Shown piece after piece: positions 1-11,941 of a stretch of DNA of 51,747 nucleotides (position 1 is its first letter; each line of letters starts with the position of its first letter). Position numbers and translations under genes: made by a program. The notes below the pieces were generated by a model. It had not been told where the DNA came from. It did not search any database and was given only the letters and a program-made list of their open reading frames with translations. Origin of the DNA: Perkinsus olseni (taxonomy: Eukaryota; Perkinsozoa; Perkinsida); NCBI GenBank assembly GCA_013115125.1, contig JABANN010000220.1, positions 1 to 51,747 of the forward strand. Reading direction: 5' to 3'.

Positions 1-1000
1 CAACTTAGTATTTCTATGTCTGCGTCTGTGGAGTTGGCTGCACAGCAGAGTGAAGGGAAGAAGGGCCAAGACAGAGGGTACCGACGCGGATGTACCTGAG
101 GACGCTCCCCAGGTTTTTGACCGCGGCTTTTCGGTGACTGCGTGTATGATGATGAAAATTGGGCGAGCGCGTTGAGAGAAGACGCATTTTGTGCAAAGTG
201 CAGGAAAACGCATCTACAAGTCGTCGTCTCCATCATCGGTGACCTTCTCTGAGTTCTTGAATGCCTTTAGACGTAGAAGACTGTGACGTCATCCTCGCTG
301 ATGATGAGATGGCCAATCGAATGGTGATCAATGACATTACTACTATCTCCAGGAAGGTGTTGCTGGCAGGTGGCTCAAGGCAACCTCGGCTTAGTTGGAT
401 TTGATGAGGACAACGAACGTATTTATGAAGGTAGACCATCATGCTACCCGAATGCTCATCAACCCTCTTCGTTAGCTGAGGATGGTCAAGAGGCTTTGGA
501 TAAGTTAGATGAACTCCAAGAAGAAGGGGAAGGCCCTGTCATAGTAAACCCCACCCCGCCATGATGCTTCCATCATTGCTGCACTGTAGGTCCTACTGGA
601 CCTGCACATGACCGGCGGCATGGACGGTCATATCGCAGCTGAAAAGTTGAAGGAGAAGTATGATGAATACACAAGGAAGCCTTTCATCGTGTGCTGTTCG
701 GCCGAGGTAACCACCCAGTCGATCCGTCAGCTGTTGATGTGCTGTAGCGAAGGTACTGGAGGACTTGAAGGCTAAGCCATGGGCTCATCGATTTCACCAC
801 TTCGCCGCAAAGCCGATGATGATGGAAGTTGTGGAGGAGATGGTATCGAGTTGCTCAGAATGGCTGGATAACGGGTAAAGCATCATGAGTAACCGGGATG
901 AATACAGTGTTCTTCCAGTTGCGAGAGAGATTACACGACGGATGAGAATGGGCCTGGCGGGGAGGAGGAGGAAGAAGAAGAGGAGGCCGAGGAGGAGTGA
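1..1000 (+). CDS. Response-regulator receiver domain protein, 3' part (5' end outside or unresolved)
   Basis: Joining short exons gives a clear receiver (REC) domain. ILADDEMANRMVI carries the N-terminal acidic pair, AEDGQEALDKL is the next helix, VLLDLHMTGGMDG contains the phospho-accepting Asp, FIVCCSAE carries the Ser/Thr-Ala position and FHHFAAKPMMMEVVEEM the conserved Lys-Pro. Such domains receive phosphate from a histidine kinase; whether this is a hybrid kinase or a lone regulator cannot be told, because the N-terminal part is missing or split into exons I could not resolve before about 200. After the receiver, a 44-nt intron (GTAAAGC..TTCCAG) leads to a short Glu-rich tail ending with TGA at 998-1000. 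The junction near 709-752 fits the frame only if one splice border is not GT-AG. The gene converges on the J-protein gene, with 106 bp between stops. Confidence 0.65.
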
Positions 1001-1106
1001 AAGCTCAACCCCATCATGATCATTACGATGTTGATATGAACCAAGTGTTCTGCGTTTCTTACGTTACCCCATCACGCGACTCGACAGGACTACGTGGAAA
1101 CTAAGG

Positions 1107-2967
1107 CTATCGCTTGCGGGAGTATAATCGGCTCTTCAACTCATCAGCCTTGGCGATGATATCCTTCTCTGTCTTGGTGCCCAGGAACTCTCTTATCTTC
1201 ATCCATCTGTCACGCGTACCACCAGGATACCTAGCGTCCATTCAAGTATATATTATCGTCATCAAGAGGAACGCAGCATCACTTGGTAAGAGCTTTGGTC
1301 AGCTTAGCCAACTCCTCCTCACTCCACTCAGCGCTATCATCTTCCTCCTCTTCCTCACCCTTCAACTTCTCCTGTATCTACATGAACACGTGTCCTCAGA
1401 CTCCACCGTCGTGGGTGTATACCAAATCGACGAAGGCCTGGTCGGCTGAGATGCTCGAGTAGTGCAACACCTGAGTACCATCGGATGCAATACAACCCCA
1501 TCCGCTACGACCATACCTCCTCTCGGTCCATCCGGCTCAGCACTTCCCTGTATGCGTTTGCATCGACCATCTTCAGCTTCTCCGCCAATCTTTCCCTGCC
1601 CTCGAGATACGCTACACGCTCCTGAGGGCAGACGTTGACTCGAACTCTGGCCCGTGGTAGCAGCTCACAGCAGCCTTCTGCTGTAGCCTTTCTCTCTCGG
1701 CCTCAGCCTTCTCCTTTGTACGTTGCTCGATCTACTCACACACACGATGAGAGCGGCTTCGCTCCAGTGAAGTGGCCCACAGCCTCCTGTCTTAGCTGCT
1801 GCTCCCTCATCTTCCTCTCCCTTCCCGCCTGCCGAAGCCTCAGCCTCTCCTCAGCCCGATGCCGCGCCTGATTGGTATATCCCTCCACTCACGGAGATTG
1901 TCCCCACCTGTTCCTCCTCGGCCTTAGCTCTCTCCTCTGCCGCAGCCTCAGCCTTCTCTTCCATCAGCCTAACATCACAGCTGCCATCATCCAACGGGTG
2001 GGGTTGAGGACCTCAGTCGTCTCCGTTCGTGCCGGCTAGACCAAAGTAGCCAGAGGCTTCGTAGAGGCCAAAACAAGAGCTGAGCAGCGATGAGAACTGA
2101 TGATCACCATCAGCTCAGACTACTGTGTTGAATAAACTCGGTGTGTCAATGACGCGACCATCGACGACCACCGATGACAGTAGCCGCCTCCTGAGCTCAT
2201 GCTCGGTTACACTCTGCTGCTGCCGCCGTCTCTCAGTCGCAAGCTTAGCGAGGAATTGTGGTGAACTGCTGGCGATGCGACAATGACGATGGTACCTTGC
2301 GTGATGACCGGTTACTGACACGGCAGGGTATGCTAGTACAATGTCCAGGCATTTATATACTGTATAGCCGTGATAAAGAGGAGGAGACCGACGATGAGAT
2401 GAAGTAATGGTAACTGAATAGCAGCAATAGCAGTAGTCGGGGAGGAAGGGAGAGGCAGCTACTTTAGGCTGATAACGGGCTTGGTAAAACCTGTAGCGAT
2501 TATACCTGAGTACAGCAACTGCCTCCAGTGAGCTAATGAGTTGCTAATGACTCTGGTACAGCTGTTCGTTTGGATGGGCGAGATAATAGTCGTATGCCTC
2601 TCTCAGCTGAGGTGATGATAAGACCTCATAGGCCTTAGCCAGCTGTTGGAATTGCTGATAGTGTACAACGTGACAAGGGGAGGGGACCGAGGGTGCCATC
2701 ACTTCATTGGCGAGGGACTCCTCGACTTCCCTGTTCTTGTCCGGATGCAACTTCACAGCCAATCGTCGATAGGCTCTGCGTATTTCACCTTCGCTAGCGT
2801 CTTGAGCTACACCTAGTATCTTATCTGACATCATCCGTGGCCCCCTGAGTCGATGGTGTAACCTCATCCCTACAACAATCGTCATCACCACAGTACAGCT
2901 CCTCAGCGACTACTCCATCGACCACACAATGCCACAGCAGGAAAAGTCGGAGCAGCGATGGTCGCAT
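1107..2967 (-). CDS. ER-membrane J-domain protein with C-terminal SANT domain (DNAJC25/DNAJC1-like)
   Basis: About a dozen small exons. Exon 1 (2874..2967) encodes a signal peptide (MRPSLLRLFLLWHCVVDG) followed by EELYCGDDDC. A 49-nt intron (2825..2873) joins it to YKILGVAQDASEGEIRRAYR, and LHPDKN is the HPD motif needed to stimulate Hsp70 (BiP). After a 48-nt intron (2655..2702) comes AYEVLSSPQLREAYDYYL, then NRYRFYQARYQPK and a transmembrane helix LHLIVGLLLFITAIQYI. The N-terminal half matches DNAJC25 segment by segment. Further exons hold a second hydrophobic patch (LLFWPLRSLWLLW), a charged coiled coil and an acidic stretch, then a SANT domain with YPGGTRDRWMKIREFLG, as in DNAJC1 and zuotin. 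Stop TAG is at 1107-1109. Predicted role: ER co-chaperone, J domain lumenal and SANT cytosolic. The start is the Met before the hydrophobic stretch; an upstream in-frame start at 3048 is possible. Confidence 0.8.
1622..1668 (-). other. 47-nt intron with T-arm-like core
   Basis: Intron of the J-protein gene between ..QQKAA and ERVAYLEG.., starting GTGAGC and ending CCCTCAG. It contains AGAGTTCGAGTC, a weak match to the tRNA T-arm/B-box in sense orientation. Confidence 0.5.
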
Positions 2968-3061
2968 GAAAAACCCAGTCGAGGTGTACAGAGGTTCGTG
3001 ACAACACAACACGAGAAAATGGTAAAGGAATCTTAAAACGAAACTCAAGCGCGATCAATAA

Positions 3062-6000
3062 TTATGTGACTGAGGGCTTGGTGGCGGTGTCCTTGTTGGC
3101 GGCCCGCCCCGACTCTTCCGCAAGAACACTGATGGACCTCACTATTGAGAAGGGGCAGTCACACTCTAGGTCGAGTAGGAAGGGAGCCTCTACTCCTGCA
3201 TCAAGCGTACACGGGGTCACTACGATCACATCATCGAAAGTGGATGGACAGGCACCTGAAGGGAGGGTAGAAGGGACAATGACAACCCTATAAAGTCATC
3301 GTCCACTCAGTTCTCGACGCGACCTCGCGCCTGGATCCGGCCCGGTGGATCGCCAAGTGCTCATCATCAGAGTGCAACCGCAGCCTCTACGGCAAGTCTC
3401 GAGAATCGACGACGATGCACGACAGCAGAGGACTTACTTCTATCCACTTTATTGGAGACATACATATTAGGCCAGTGGGGTGACATGGCTAATACTTCAT
3501 CAGTGAACAATGGCATCGAGGATGGGCAGCTCCGGAGGACAGACGATCGAAGGAAATGTACTGCTGGTTTATACAGACCATCCGTCACCTTAGCACAATA
3601 ATGGTGGATTCCCCACCAGGGAACTTCCGAACCCACCTGCTCATCATCGTCATCATGTGCAGCACCACCACCACCAACACACACAGTGGCTCGGAATTCC
3701 CAATAGGGTAGACTACGAGCAGCGTCAGCGTCCAATCTGCATCACCAATCTCCCCCGTCGCTGGTGAGATGATGGTAGCCCTACACACAGACCCACATAG
3801 GGTTCCTCTTAAACGTGCTCTTGTCGCCACTGCCGCCCGCATTGAAGCCAGACTTCCAACTGAGGGTGGCGATGATGAGTAGGATAGCTATGGAGGGTGA
3901 CGATGAACTCACCAGGCATCGGAGACGACGGAGCGATGTGCCTTTCGAAGAGGGATGGGCTCGACGCCGATCCTGGATGTCGAACAAAACCGTATTGTAA
4001 AATCAATCGGAGAGAAGCGGCGATCAAAAACTCCGACCACTGCAGTCAGATGGAGGACTTCCTGGGCCGGGTCGTAGAAGAACTGAAAAGAGTCAGTCAA
4101 CCTCGAAGACATACCAAGACGCAAGAGCTAACCTGCTCATAAGGGAGTTGAACCTTGATGGTTGTATGTGGGGCATTGGTGTATACGCCTTGCACCATTG
4201 GCCGATCAGGACGGTATATACGACGATGGGAGGACCTAGCACGTGGAGGAGGGCCTGCAGAGGAGGCAGAGGAGGCAGAGGAAGAGGGAGACGTACCGGG
4301 AGCGATAGACATGAATTGTGACATTGTTGAATATGAAGTCTTGATTCTCATGCGTAGGGAATTCAGAGTTATGCTGAGTCAATACCAACCATACTAGTAT
4401 CTGACAATACACGATGAAGCTGAGAGAAAACTATGATGACCGTCATAGACTATGCACGAGTGAACGCATGAGCCTTGCTAAGACACCCAACCCGAGCGCT
4501 CCGAGTCAAGACGGTTTAGTGTGATGATCATGGAAGCATTGAGCCAGAGTCAAGGACACAGCGATGAAGAAACACGAGGTCGTAAGGCTGTTGTTATCGA
4601 TGAAGAACGGTTCATGTCGGCGACATTTTCGTGGTGGATTCATACCAACGTCAACGCTGTTCGAGTTGATTTCAGCGACGGGCGGGACAGGAAAAGACAC
4701 CTACATCGCTTGGACGGCTCGGTCGAGGTATGTCGATGGAGTACCTACCACCGGAAGGCGATAACAGTCTATACGACAACCCGGGTACGATTACTGTGGG
4801 TTGTTCCCTAGGAAGAACCTGTCATTCTCCACCCACTTGCTGACCTCCCTCAAGTAAAACCATTCACCGTGGACTGTATGGGAATACCGGAATAAGGCAG
4901 GATTCCAGTTCAGACAGACAGAATCGAAATACCTGATACACCCAGGTTCGAATCCCACCCTCGGCACCCAGAAAAAGCAATTTCTGTCCATTTGCGGTGG
5001 CCATGAACGTCGGGTGCCCCAATGGACTGTTGTTTGTGTCGAGAACACTCGTCGATACGAAGCCAAGGAGTTCACCGCAAGTGTGTAGGAAGTCCTGCCG
5101 TCCGGGGCCTGGACGGCCTGCGAATTCCGAAATGCCGACTGCAGTCTGCTCGCAGAGAGGGTAAACCTCGATTATCAGAGCGAAGCGAAATGCAGTAAGT
5201 CATTCAAAACCCTTCCACCACATCTTAGAACTATCGGTACGCATGGGCAGAGTTTAAGAAACGAAGGAAAATCATAAACGAATGACAGACAATTCGTTGC
5301 ATCTATTTTTCTCATGGCGAATACAACAGCTCCCACCCATTATCATTTTATAACATGCACACTTAGTGGGGTTACGACTTACCGAACTAAACTCTCGAAG
5401 TCGATCCAGAATAGTCCTCTATCATAATCGACACTAGTGAGCTGGTCGTAGTGCAGCATCTGCCTCAAACCCTCATCAGCCCAAGATTCCTGACAACACC
5501 GATGACCGCTGGACTCTTGCAGGGGACCTACTTCATCCTCCGGGGAGAACCTTCCTCTCCACCTCAGAGACGACCACGGGTTCTTCAGCATCAGCAAACG
5601 ATTACCCTTAAACTCCCCGACCTACTCACTCACAGACATCATTCGACCACCGACGAGATCACCGCTCACCTCCAGTATGGCGTAGGTATGCCGACTGGCT
5701 AAACCTGTTCGATTGGATTCTTCTTCCGACAGCTCACCACACGCCACAGTGAGGAGGCAATCCCCTGAAGGAAAGACGCTCCAGATGCTCTTCGGCTACT
5801 CCCAGTCGATCGGTGACGACCCCGTGAGCCTCTCACCATGCTTGGTGCCCGAGTGCAGAATCTCCCAGACTCGCTCCGGATCGCAGAGGGACTTCGGAGG
5901 AGTAGCCGACCCTAATAACAAAGCTCAGCGCCTTTCTGAGAGCAAGGACGATATGATCCATTTCGTCGACGAAGTTATGTAGGAATTCCCCGGCCACGAA

Positions 6001-8400
6001 GACCAGGAAAAGGTTTTCACAAATCAGAGGGCAAGATGTGTCGACTCACGTGCTAATGACTCCGGCTCAGAGTCACTCGATGGTGTCGTGGAGCGCAGAT
6101 CTGCGAAGAATATCTCCTCAGGTAGCCAGCCAGTGAGGACATAAAGGTCGCAGGAAGCGATGGAGCCGGGAAAACCGTATCCCCTGAGAAGATGATCATT
6201 CTCACAGCTTGTCTCCTTTCATCTGGTACTCACCCATGAACCTTCATAAAAGCCTTCTCGAGTATCGGGGCCCACCAATCGCCATTCTTACAGTAGGAGG
6301 TTAGTAGCGTGCCGTTGGAGGAGAGAGGGAACTGAATGAACACCAAGAAGGGAGATGGGGCGAAAATGACTTCATTATCTGCAGTACGCAACGAGGCCAC
6401 CCTGTTGGATCATCCTGCCGTCTGCTGTGATCAAGACAGACAGAGCTACGGACAGTATTATTCGCCTATCGCCATAAATGTACTGTCAGGTAGAGATGAG
6501 AGTTGGGAAAGGAGTGGTATCGACGTGTATGACTCGATCTTACCCAGTCAGAAACTTCCACCAGCCTCCACACTCCATTAACAAACAACCTAACCTTGTA
6601 AGCACCCGTTGGCGACTTCACCGCTTGTCCCTAGCAGAAAATAGATTCCTCCCCGACGGAGCGAAGCTGATGGTGATCACCCGCCGGTTTTGCGGGTATA
6701 TTTTATCCGAGAAGAGCCTGGGTTGTTGATCAGACGGTTGTCGGCCGTCAGCAGAGAACCGCTGCTCCCAATGCATACCTAAGGAGGGGTAGCGGAATCA
6801 CAACGCTGCCGCCGTCGAGCCTTCACCCACATATGGCAAGGGCCGATATGAAACTGCAATCGCCCACAAGGTTCTGCACCAACTGCCCCGCCGATGTATC
6901 AGTCACGAGAAGCTTGCTGCGGTTGCTGTTGTTTGCAGGGATGTTCTGATGACACGCATGCATCGATCGACTACAGCGGCGGCAGCAGGGCTTCCCTACA
7001 GCACTAGACAAGGGTCCCCACTTGACACAGAGAGGAGCTTGCTGTGGTGAAAGGCTCATCACGTCCTCTTCATTCCTCATAAACCGGGGCATGGTCCCCG
7101 ACAATCTGACAAGCCACTGCTACACGAGTCAGCGCCTACAGCTTACATTCGTGTGCTATCATCATCAACAATAACAGCATCCTCTTCATTGGACCACTCG
7201 GGGAACTCCATCCCGCCGATCTCCCCTCCTCTGATCACAATCCGGCTCTCCTTAGCCGTCAATACCCGATCAGGCGATACGGAAGACGAGGAGGAGGAGG
7301 AGGAGGAGGAAGGTTCAGATAGCATAGACGTCTGCTGCTGCTGCTGCTGCTGTTGCTTCAGCTCTGTCGTCAGGGGGTTCATCAGCTTGCTAGACCCCGC
7401 TGCCCGAGGTGGCAATACAGGCGACTTGCTCAGCCCTCGATACCTGCAATTCAGACAAACGGTAGGTTCCTCGGTTCAATAAGCATTAGGTCCCCGGATC
7501 GAACCCTGGCACCTCGCTATCATTTCATCGACTTGGGCCCTGCTATTGTTAACTGCTCGTCGCGTCGGACTCACTCCGCCGTCCCCTTCACACGACTCAA
7601 CCAGGACAGCTTCTATCTGCTCCAGTCGATGTCGGCAAGACTTCAGCGTATTCAGCGCCTCCATAAACCTGCGCAAGTTCGTTTCCCGGCAGCTCCATAC
7701 TCACACCCCACCTATGGTGATCGACAAGATCCTTAGTCTTACTCATACCCGATGAGTAGCAGCCGTCGGTGTCGACAATCTTCTGCGTCTCCTCATAAAC
7801 CCGTATCTTATCAGCCTGACCAGAAGAGCATCAGAGCCCATCAGAAGCCTTCACGACTACCGCTGCCTCAGCCAGGCCCAGCGTCTCCGCAAGATGCTTA
7901 TTGAAGAGTGATCGGCGTTTTGGATCGGTATTAGCATCCCTGCCAGCCACTAGCCACTGGGCTGATGCCAGATACCTGAAGACCCGTCACCTCCTGCTTG
8001 GCCATTACGATATACACGATCCCTCGCTAGAAAGGGGCTACTTAACACTCGAGCATCCATGTCTATGGTAGCAGTGGCCAGTGCTACAGCGATCGTGTAA
8101 TTCTCATGTGCATCAAAATAGAAGTCTCCCACGGTAGTGTCGCGTCGCGTCGCTCCGCTAGTCGAACTAACCTAGCTCTCGAGGATTGGTATGATGGACG
8201 GGTGACGGATGGTAATACCCGTCACCAGAACACCCTTTCCTAGGGATGGTGAGATGGAAGGCCACTGTTGCCTCCGAGAATAGGGCAGAGGCAAGACGTC
8301 GTAATAGAGGTTAGAAGTCAGCCAATCCTGTCCATCTGCGGGCAGCCCCTGCTCTCCGGCTTACGCTTCCTTGCCTTTGACGTAATCACCATCTTCCATG
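3062..8400 (-). CDS. CAPN7-like: Calpain-7 / PalB-type cysteine protease with N-terminal MIT-like helices
   Basis: Exon-by-exon match to CAPN7 over almost its full length. N-terminal helical exons (about 7513-8130) include NKHLAETLGLAEAA and LRRFMEALNTLKSCRHRLEQ, in the place of the MIT repeats that bind ESCRT-III. A Gln/Ser-rich linker follows (7240-7360). The catalytic domain has Cys in VGDCSFISALAI (codon 6856-6858), then SDKIYPQN, YKVRLFVNGVWR, SYCKNGDWW..ILEKAFMKV, GYGFPGS..LYVLTGWLPEE, His in SRHTYAILE (5688-5690) and Asn in LMLKNPWSSLRW, so the Cys-His-Asn triad is complete. Two C2-like beta domains follow: YFDSVCLNWNPALFRYS, RIYRPDRPMVQGVYTNAPH, WKSGFNAGGSGDK and PSTFDDVIVVTPCTLDAG. 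Stop TAA is at 3062-3064. Introns are mostly about 40-60 nt, with one of 450 nt (4933..5382). The 5' end is uncertain: ATG at 8400 is one candidate, downstream of the coiled-coil gene's stop. Confidence 0.85.
4933..5382 (-). other. Unusually long (450 nt) calpain-7 intron carrying a T-arm-like motif near its 3' end
   Basis: The donor GTAAGTC follows ..DFESLVR and the acceptor GTATCAG precedes YFDSVCLNW; the junction restores the CAPN7 alignment. The intron is about ten times longer than its neighbours. At 4941-4972 the plus strand reads CCCAGGTTCGAATCCCACC, a full B-box match antisense to the gene, followed by CTCGGCACCCA like a tRNA acceptor end. The matching 5' half of a tRNA is absent. Confidence 0.6.
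7241..7360 (-). repeat. Trinucleotide runs encoding poly-Ser and poly-Gln in the calpain-7 linker
   Basis: GAG/GGA-type triplets (about 7287-7312) and a CTG/TGC run (about 7332-7356) encode poly-Ser and poly-Gln on the minus strand, between the MIT-like region and the protease domain. These are simple repeats within coding sequence and probably vary in length. Confidence 0.6.
7444..7512 (-). other. 69-nt intron with T-arm-like core (sense)
   Basis: Calpain-7 intron after ..QVDEMIAR, starting GTGCCAGGGTTCGATCCGGG and ending TTGCAG. GGTTCGATCC is one step from the B-box consensus, within 6 nt of the donor. Confidence 0.55.
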
Positions 8401-8436
8401 TACGATCGACCAGATTGCCGTAGCTCAGCTGCCCTA

Positions 8437-11400
8437 TCAACAGCCTTCAAATCGAACCTGAGAGTATGACCAGACAAGTGAACAGAGGAGATCTAAAGTA
8501 CATAAAGAATTATGTTTTTCAATAATAACCGGACGTCGTCCGCCGGCTGAGCGACGATAACGTTTTACCTTGTCCCATCCGATGCATCGGAACCCCTCGT
8601 TGATGCCATCACTAAACAAACTGAAGTTAATGTCGTTACTGCTGATATTAAACAACACGAGAAAGGGGCGTGCATTAGGAAACGTCCATAGTCTGAGACC
8701 CACGCAGCAGTACTAGGGTGGCGAGCATCCCCGGCATATCCTCGAAGTCGATGAGCCGAGTGGCGGCTTCATCTGGGAGGTGCCGACAGGACGAAACAAT
8801 CTCATACTGCCCGTGTTCACCCTTCTGATTTACTTCGATGGACAGGGGCTGAGGAAATGAACGACTTGCATGCGAAAGGGCGCGGGTTCGAATCCCAGAG
8901 ATCGCATCACCTGCTGCGAAGGTTCTTCCTTCAACCTGAGATGCCATCGATGACCATCCGGTAGGGGATTCACTCGCCAGCCGGTGAGACTCTCAACGCT
9001 CGTAGCCAAGCCACGAACGTGCCTGAGAGGACGGCGAGTTTCGAGCTACAACAACCTCAGCGGCATCAGTAATACTCTTGCATGTCAATCTTGAACTCTC
9101 GCAATTCCCTAACGGCCCCGTCCCTTTCTGCCGTAACCTCTTCCAATCTATTCAATGGCTCACCGGACGACTGCTCTGAGAAAGGAGAGCGATTCCTCAA
9201 GACCAGCTCAGACCCCAACAGGGTATCATTCTCGGAGGAGGACACCGGCCGACTACCCTACCCCGTGCGTTCAGTTTCCTTATCTCCTCATGGAGCCGGT
9301 CTACTTCACTGAGCCGCTCTAGCGTTGCCTTGTACCTGGTTCAAAAATGACAGCTGTGGGAGTCGAACCCGAGTCCATTACCTCTTCGCCATCGGCTGAC
9401 TGACGTTCCCCTCTACCGAGTCCCCACCCTCCGGAGGGCTTTGGTCACTTGGTCGCCGTTTGCGTACAATCTGATGCGATACCGTCCCCAAACCCACACC
9501 AACTGGCAGTAGTATGCTGAGTTGCTCGATTTATGGTACTCCCCGTGCCACAGTGAGATAGTCAGAATCCGTGATACCTTCGTCGCCGCTTGCTCCATTT
9601 TTAACCTCTGTAGTTCCTCTTCCTTCTCCTTCAACAGCTCACTGAGCCGGCTCATCTCCTCAGCGTTGGCTGCTATGATCTGATCAAACCAGTGGAACCT
9701 CCAACCACCATTCACCCGAACCTAGCCTCTCACCCTGTCCTTCTCCCTCATCGTACTGACGGCAGCATCCTCTTGGCTGGCCGCCTCAGAGTCGCTCGTC
9801 AATTCTATCACATCAGATGCCGACGACGAAGAGGAAGCCTGCAGATGGGCGAAAGCGTCACTCGCCACGAAATTCCCGAGCAGCCCAGCGTTGCCGCAAC
9901 CCACTTTCGCGATCTCATCTGTTTTCTTAAGCTGTTCTTTCGACTGAACCCCGGCTTCCATCGCCTTCACTTTCGCCTTTAGATATTCCTGCTCTCCTGA
10001 CAGCCTGCAATCGAAGAATCAGAAAAATCTCCCGGCTGCGCAAAGATTCTCCTCTCACCTCGCAGTCTCAGCCTCCAGCCGGGCCTTGTCGGACTTAGCC
10101 TGGCGGATGAAGCCCTTCACCATACTCCACTCGGACGACAGCAGCTCTCGACTTCCCGTCACTCGCCCCGAAATTCTCGGGGAGGATGGTACAACACCCA
10201 AAGCCGTCACTAACAGAAAACACGCTGGCAGTTGGCGAAGTCAATGAAGCCGCCGAGTCGAGCACACTAGGAAGGGCTCACATTCCTCATGAATCATCTC
10301 CGTCTCGAGTATGAACCCAGCAAGCTCCTCTCGAAGACGCTGTATGGTGGAATGAGAGGATATCTGAGAAGAAGTCTATCCGGATATACCTATCAGAGGG
10401 TATCCAGTCAGTGAGGCGCTTCGTTGGAAGATTTAAAGCTATCAATTTAGGACTGCAACCACTCCGTTAACTGCAAGCATCGACCTCGGATACTCATCAA
10501 ATCGAGCGAGAGACCGAGGACACTTCCCAACAGTTAACAGAAGGACCGACATTCATAGCCAACTTGGAGTTAGTCGCTGACAGCTGCTCCTTAGTGACGG
10601 CCAGCATGTCCCTTGTTGCTTCCAGCTCCTCCTAAGAATACGTAACTTGGCGGGAATAGTCAGAAGGCGTCCTCAGAAGGCGTCCTCACTTGTATTTTCT
10701 CGGTCTCCTTCGCCTTCGTTTCTGCAGCTCGGCAGTCGTTAAAAGCAAGCCTTAGCTCAGCCTCGAGCTCAGATATCCGACCCAACAACGACTGTACCTG
10801 CTCGTCGATGGCCGCATACGTCACGCGCCACGAAATTGTCCTCTTGCCTGTTGCTGAGTGCTCCTGTGCAACTCCAATTCCTTCTCTAATTGGGCTACCC
10901 TCAATTGACAAGATTCGAGCTGGAACCTCGCAAGAGACGATCCACCGGAGGCCGCCGCCGCGAGGCCCTGAGGGAACACAATCAAACTGCCGTGGGGCCT
11001 AGGGGCTCACCATGCCCATCGCTCCCGAGTCGCCCAGCAAGGCCTCCTGCCGTTGCTTCTGCAGTCCCTCACATCTTAGCTCAAGATGGACCTGAAAAGT
11101 ACACAGCAATGCTATTGTTATCGATACTCATCCGACTAAGCACAGGACTAGCACTTGACTTGTGAAATTTCCCTGCCGCAACAACATCAACCCGGCAGTA
11201 CGAGCACCACCACCTGACCCAATCCCAACTCTCTGTACGTCTATACGATTGCTAGTAGTGATTAGCACAGCGGGAGTAGTCCAGGAGTAAACCGCGCATT
11301 ATCGACGAGACGGCCTACCCGTGTCCGCTGATGCTCCGCCCTCTCCTTCTCAAGTCTGGATCTCACCTCACATTCCTCATCGTGTAATCGATCCACTCTG

Positions 11401-11941
11401 AGGAGTATCCAGACGTTGACGGCGAAAGATGCAAAATAGGTCGACTCGCGTCCCACTCAGCTTCAAGCTGTTTCTTCTCCATTTGCCAATCTTTCTTTTC
11501 CTCCTCCAACCCTGTAGCCTTAGCCTCGGCTCGAGCGCATGCTGCTGTGAGGGACTCCAACTCTCGCTTCAGTAGAGCCTCCCGAGACGATGCCGATGCT
11601 GAGGAGCAACACGCATACCGGCCTCGTGATGTGAGAGAGGCCACTGCTAGAGGTGACATATATCCCTATCATCGTCTGCGGCACCGCAAGCCCGGCACAT
11701 GATAGCTACGCTTATGGTTGATGATGATGGGCAACCGAGACAGGGCTCCGTCGTCTAGTTGGGAACATCAGACGTAGTGTGAGCGACGGGGGCGGTAGTG
11801 TTAGAATTACATGATGGAACGAACGAAATGGTGGGTATAGTGGTCAGACGTACTCCTGCGAGCAGCAGTCTCACCCAATTCAATCGTCCTCTGCTCCAGC
11901 TTAGTCATCCACTCCTGGCAGCACTGCTCATTATTAGACAT
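8437..11941 (-). CDS. Long coiled-coil protein, function not recognised
   Basis: Many short exons with heptad-rich, charged sequence on the minus strand: MSNNEQCCQEWMTKLEQRT (candidate start, ATG at 11941), KRELESLTAACARAEAKATG, EEEKKDWQMEKKQLEAEW, EECEVRSRLEKERAEHQ, RISELEAELRLAFNDCRAAE, LLKEKEEELQRLKMEQ, SEVDRLHEEIRKLNAR and LEEVTAERDGAVRELREFK. A low-complexity Ser/Asp stretch (SSSSSASDVIELTSDS) lies near 9780-9840. The last part is not coiled coil: PLSIEVNQKGEHGQYEIVSS, RLIDFEDMPGMLATLVLL, then RPFLVLFNISSNDINFSLFS and GFRCIGWDKVRFEGC with TGA at 8437-8439. I do not recognise that tail; it could be a small beta domain. Not all splice borders were resolved, and two genes could be merged here. 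A scaffold or centrosome/Golgi tether is possible but unsupported. Confidence 0.5.
8849..8910 (-). other. 62-nt intron with T-arm-like core (antisense)
   Basis: Coiled-coil gene intron, GTGATG to CCTCAG, before PLSIEVNQKGEH. It contains TGGGATTCGAACCCGCGCCC, the reverse complement of a perfect B-box GGTTCGAATCC. Confidence 0.55.
9336..9381 (-). other. 46-nt intron with T-arm-like core (sense)
   Basis: Coiled-coil gene intron: GTAATGGACTCGGGTTCGAC at the start, CAG at the end, with CTCCCACAGCTGTCATTTTT between. It has a perfect B-box GGTTCGACTCC followed by a T5 run, the usual Pol III stop. The exon just upstream (TGGCGAAGAGG) happens to resemble an A-box. Confidence 0.6.

Noticed and set aside
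4941-4975. tRNA gene (Ala-like 3' end)
   Set aside because: A perfect T-arm and acceptor-like end, but no 5' acceptor strand, D-arm or anticodon arm within range, and it lies inside a calpain-7 intron.
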